Positions 63,684 to 64,000 of a DNA stretch of 64,000 nt are shown here, piece after piece. Source of the stretch: Saccharopolyspora rectivirgula DSM 43747 (lineage in GTDB: Bacteria > Actinomycetota > Actinomycetes > Mycobacteriales > Pseudonocardiaceae); NCBI RefSeq assembly GCF_000497205.1, contig NZ_AYJW01000007.1, positions 26,044 through 90,043 of the forward strand, in the 5' to 3' direction. The notes beneath the pieces are model-generated. The model searched no databases. It was not told the DNA's origin and saw nothing but the letters and a program-made list of their open reading frames with translations. The translations under genes and the position numbers were made by a program. How positions within the stretch are numbered: the stretch's first letter is position 1; the number at the start of each line of letters is the position of its first letter.

Positions 63684-64000
63684 ATGTTCGAAAGGTTCAC
63701 CGACCGCGCGAGGCGGGTGGTTGTCCTGGCCCAGGAGGAGGCCAGGATGCTCAACCACAACTGCATCGGCACCGAGCACATTCTCCTGGGCTTGATCCAC
63801 GAGGGTGAGGGTGTCGCCGCCAAGGCGTTGGAGTCGCTGGGTATAGCGCTTGAGGGCGTGCGCCAGCAGGTCGAGGAGATCATCGGCCAGGGTCAGCAGG
63901 CCCCGAGCGGTCACATCCCGTTCACCCCACGGGCGAAGAAGGTGCTGGAGCTGTCGCTGCGCGAGGCGCTGCAGCTCGGGCACAACTACATCGGCACCGA
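63684..64000 (+). CDS. clpC: ClpC ATPase, N-terminal part (runs off the window)
   Basis: A Hsp100 unfoldase that feeds ClpP protease. The 105 residues present form the Clp-N double repeat: [40 protein letters not shown], then [20 protein letters not shown] and NYIGT. The AAA+ domains lie beyond the window. ATG 63684 has AGGGAGTGCGA upstream. The position after lsr2 is usual. Confidence 0.96.
   Translation, partial: MFERFTDRARRVVVLAQEEARMLNHNCIGTEHILLGLIHEGEGVAAKALESLGIALEGVRQQVEEIIGQGQQAPSGHIPFTPRAKKVLELSLREALQLGHNYIGT

Noticed and set aside
1..64000. CRISPR arrays, insertion sequences, prophage or rRNA genes
   Set aside because: No regularly spaced repeats, transposase-like proteins, phage genes or rRNA sequence were recognised.

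Overview
The window is about 64 kb of high-GC actinobacterial chromosome. The best fit is a Pseudonocardiaceae-type organism, perhaps Saccharopolyspora-like; the family is an inference. The grounds are Lsr2, the lysS-lsr2-clpC order, a 6C RNA beside the Ssd/Tad genes, frequent GTG/TTG starts and long spurious antisense frames. From the HAD gene to clpC the order follows, with insertions and losses, the Mycobacterium tuberculosis block Rv3661 - 6C RNA - Rv3660c..Rv3654c (Tad) - Rv3649 helicase - topA - holB - tRNA-Thr - ppa/dacB/tilS/hpt - ftsH - folE/P/B/K - pan genes - coaX - lysS - lsr2 - clpC. I see no insertion sequence, prophage, CRISPR array or rRNA.

Layout. 1-3.1 kb: the 5' part of acs (minus), a Fic-fold-like protein, a nucleoside hydrolase and a small Cys-containing protein. 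3.2-10.1 kb (minus): a cell-wall rescue cluster, nagZ-namZ-amiE-like beta-lactamase fold, then murR-murQ. It should strip GlcNAc, MurNAc and peptide from wall fragments and convert MurNAc-6P. 10.6-16.7 kb: a HAD phosphatase (minus), 6C RNA, then ssd-tadA-tadB-tadC-flp-tadE-tadE-like; tadB carries an in-frame TAA. 17.1-20.2 kb: a degenerate prim-pol-like protein converging with a DECH-box/DUF1998 helicase. 20.6-29.6 kb: proton-pumping pyrophosphatase, a Gln-rich lipoprotein, topA, holB, and a secreted anchored protein of unknown role. 29.8-31.75 kb: tRNA-Thr(CGT), then about 1.8 kb with no convincing gene. 31.75-39.7 kb: accessory genes: a VIT1-type metal transporter behind an IdeR-like box, a quinone oxidoreductase, an M23 peptidase, a SLATT-like membrane protein, a small secreted protein, and a rifampin-phosphotransferase-like enzyme whose catalytic His is Pro. 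39.9-49.4 kb: ppa, a dacB with a roughly 680-residue acidic N-terminal extension, a DUF2342 metalloprotein, tilS, hpt and ftsH. 49.4-60.2 kb: folate genes folE-P-B-K, DUF3180, a coiled-coil membrane protein, PrsW, a DUF2520 reductase, panC, panD, coaX, lysS and lsr2. 60.4-64 kb: a siderophore ABC transporter (two permeases and an ATPase) behind a second IdeR-like box, then the 5' end of clpC.

How they fit together. The main modules are muropeptide salvage, a Tad pilus in the conserved 'helicase/secretion neighbourhood', chromosome topology and replication (topA, holB), pyrophosphate use (membrane and soluble pyrophosphatases), folate and pantothenate/CoA synthesis, and iron handling (export or storage plus uptake, each with an IdeR-like box). 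The most unusual points are several family members that have lost catalytic residues: the Fic-like, prim-pol-like and RPH-like proteins. The nonsense codon in tadB and the giant acidic arm of DacB also stand out.
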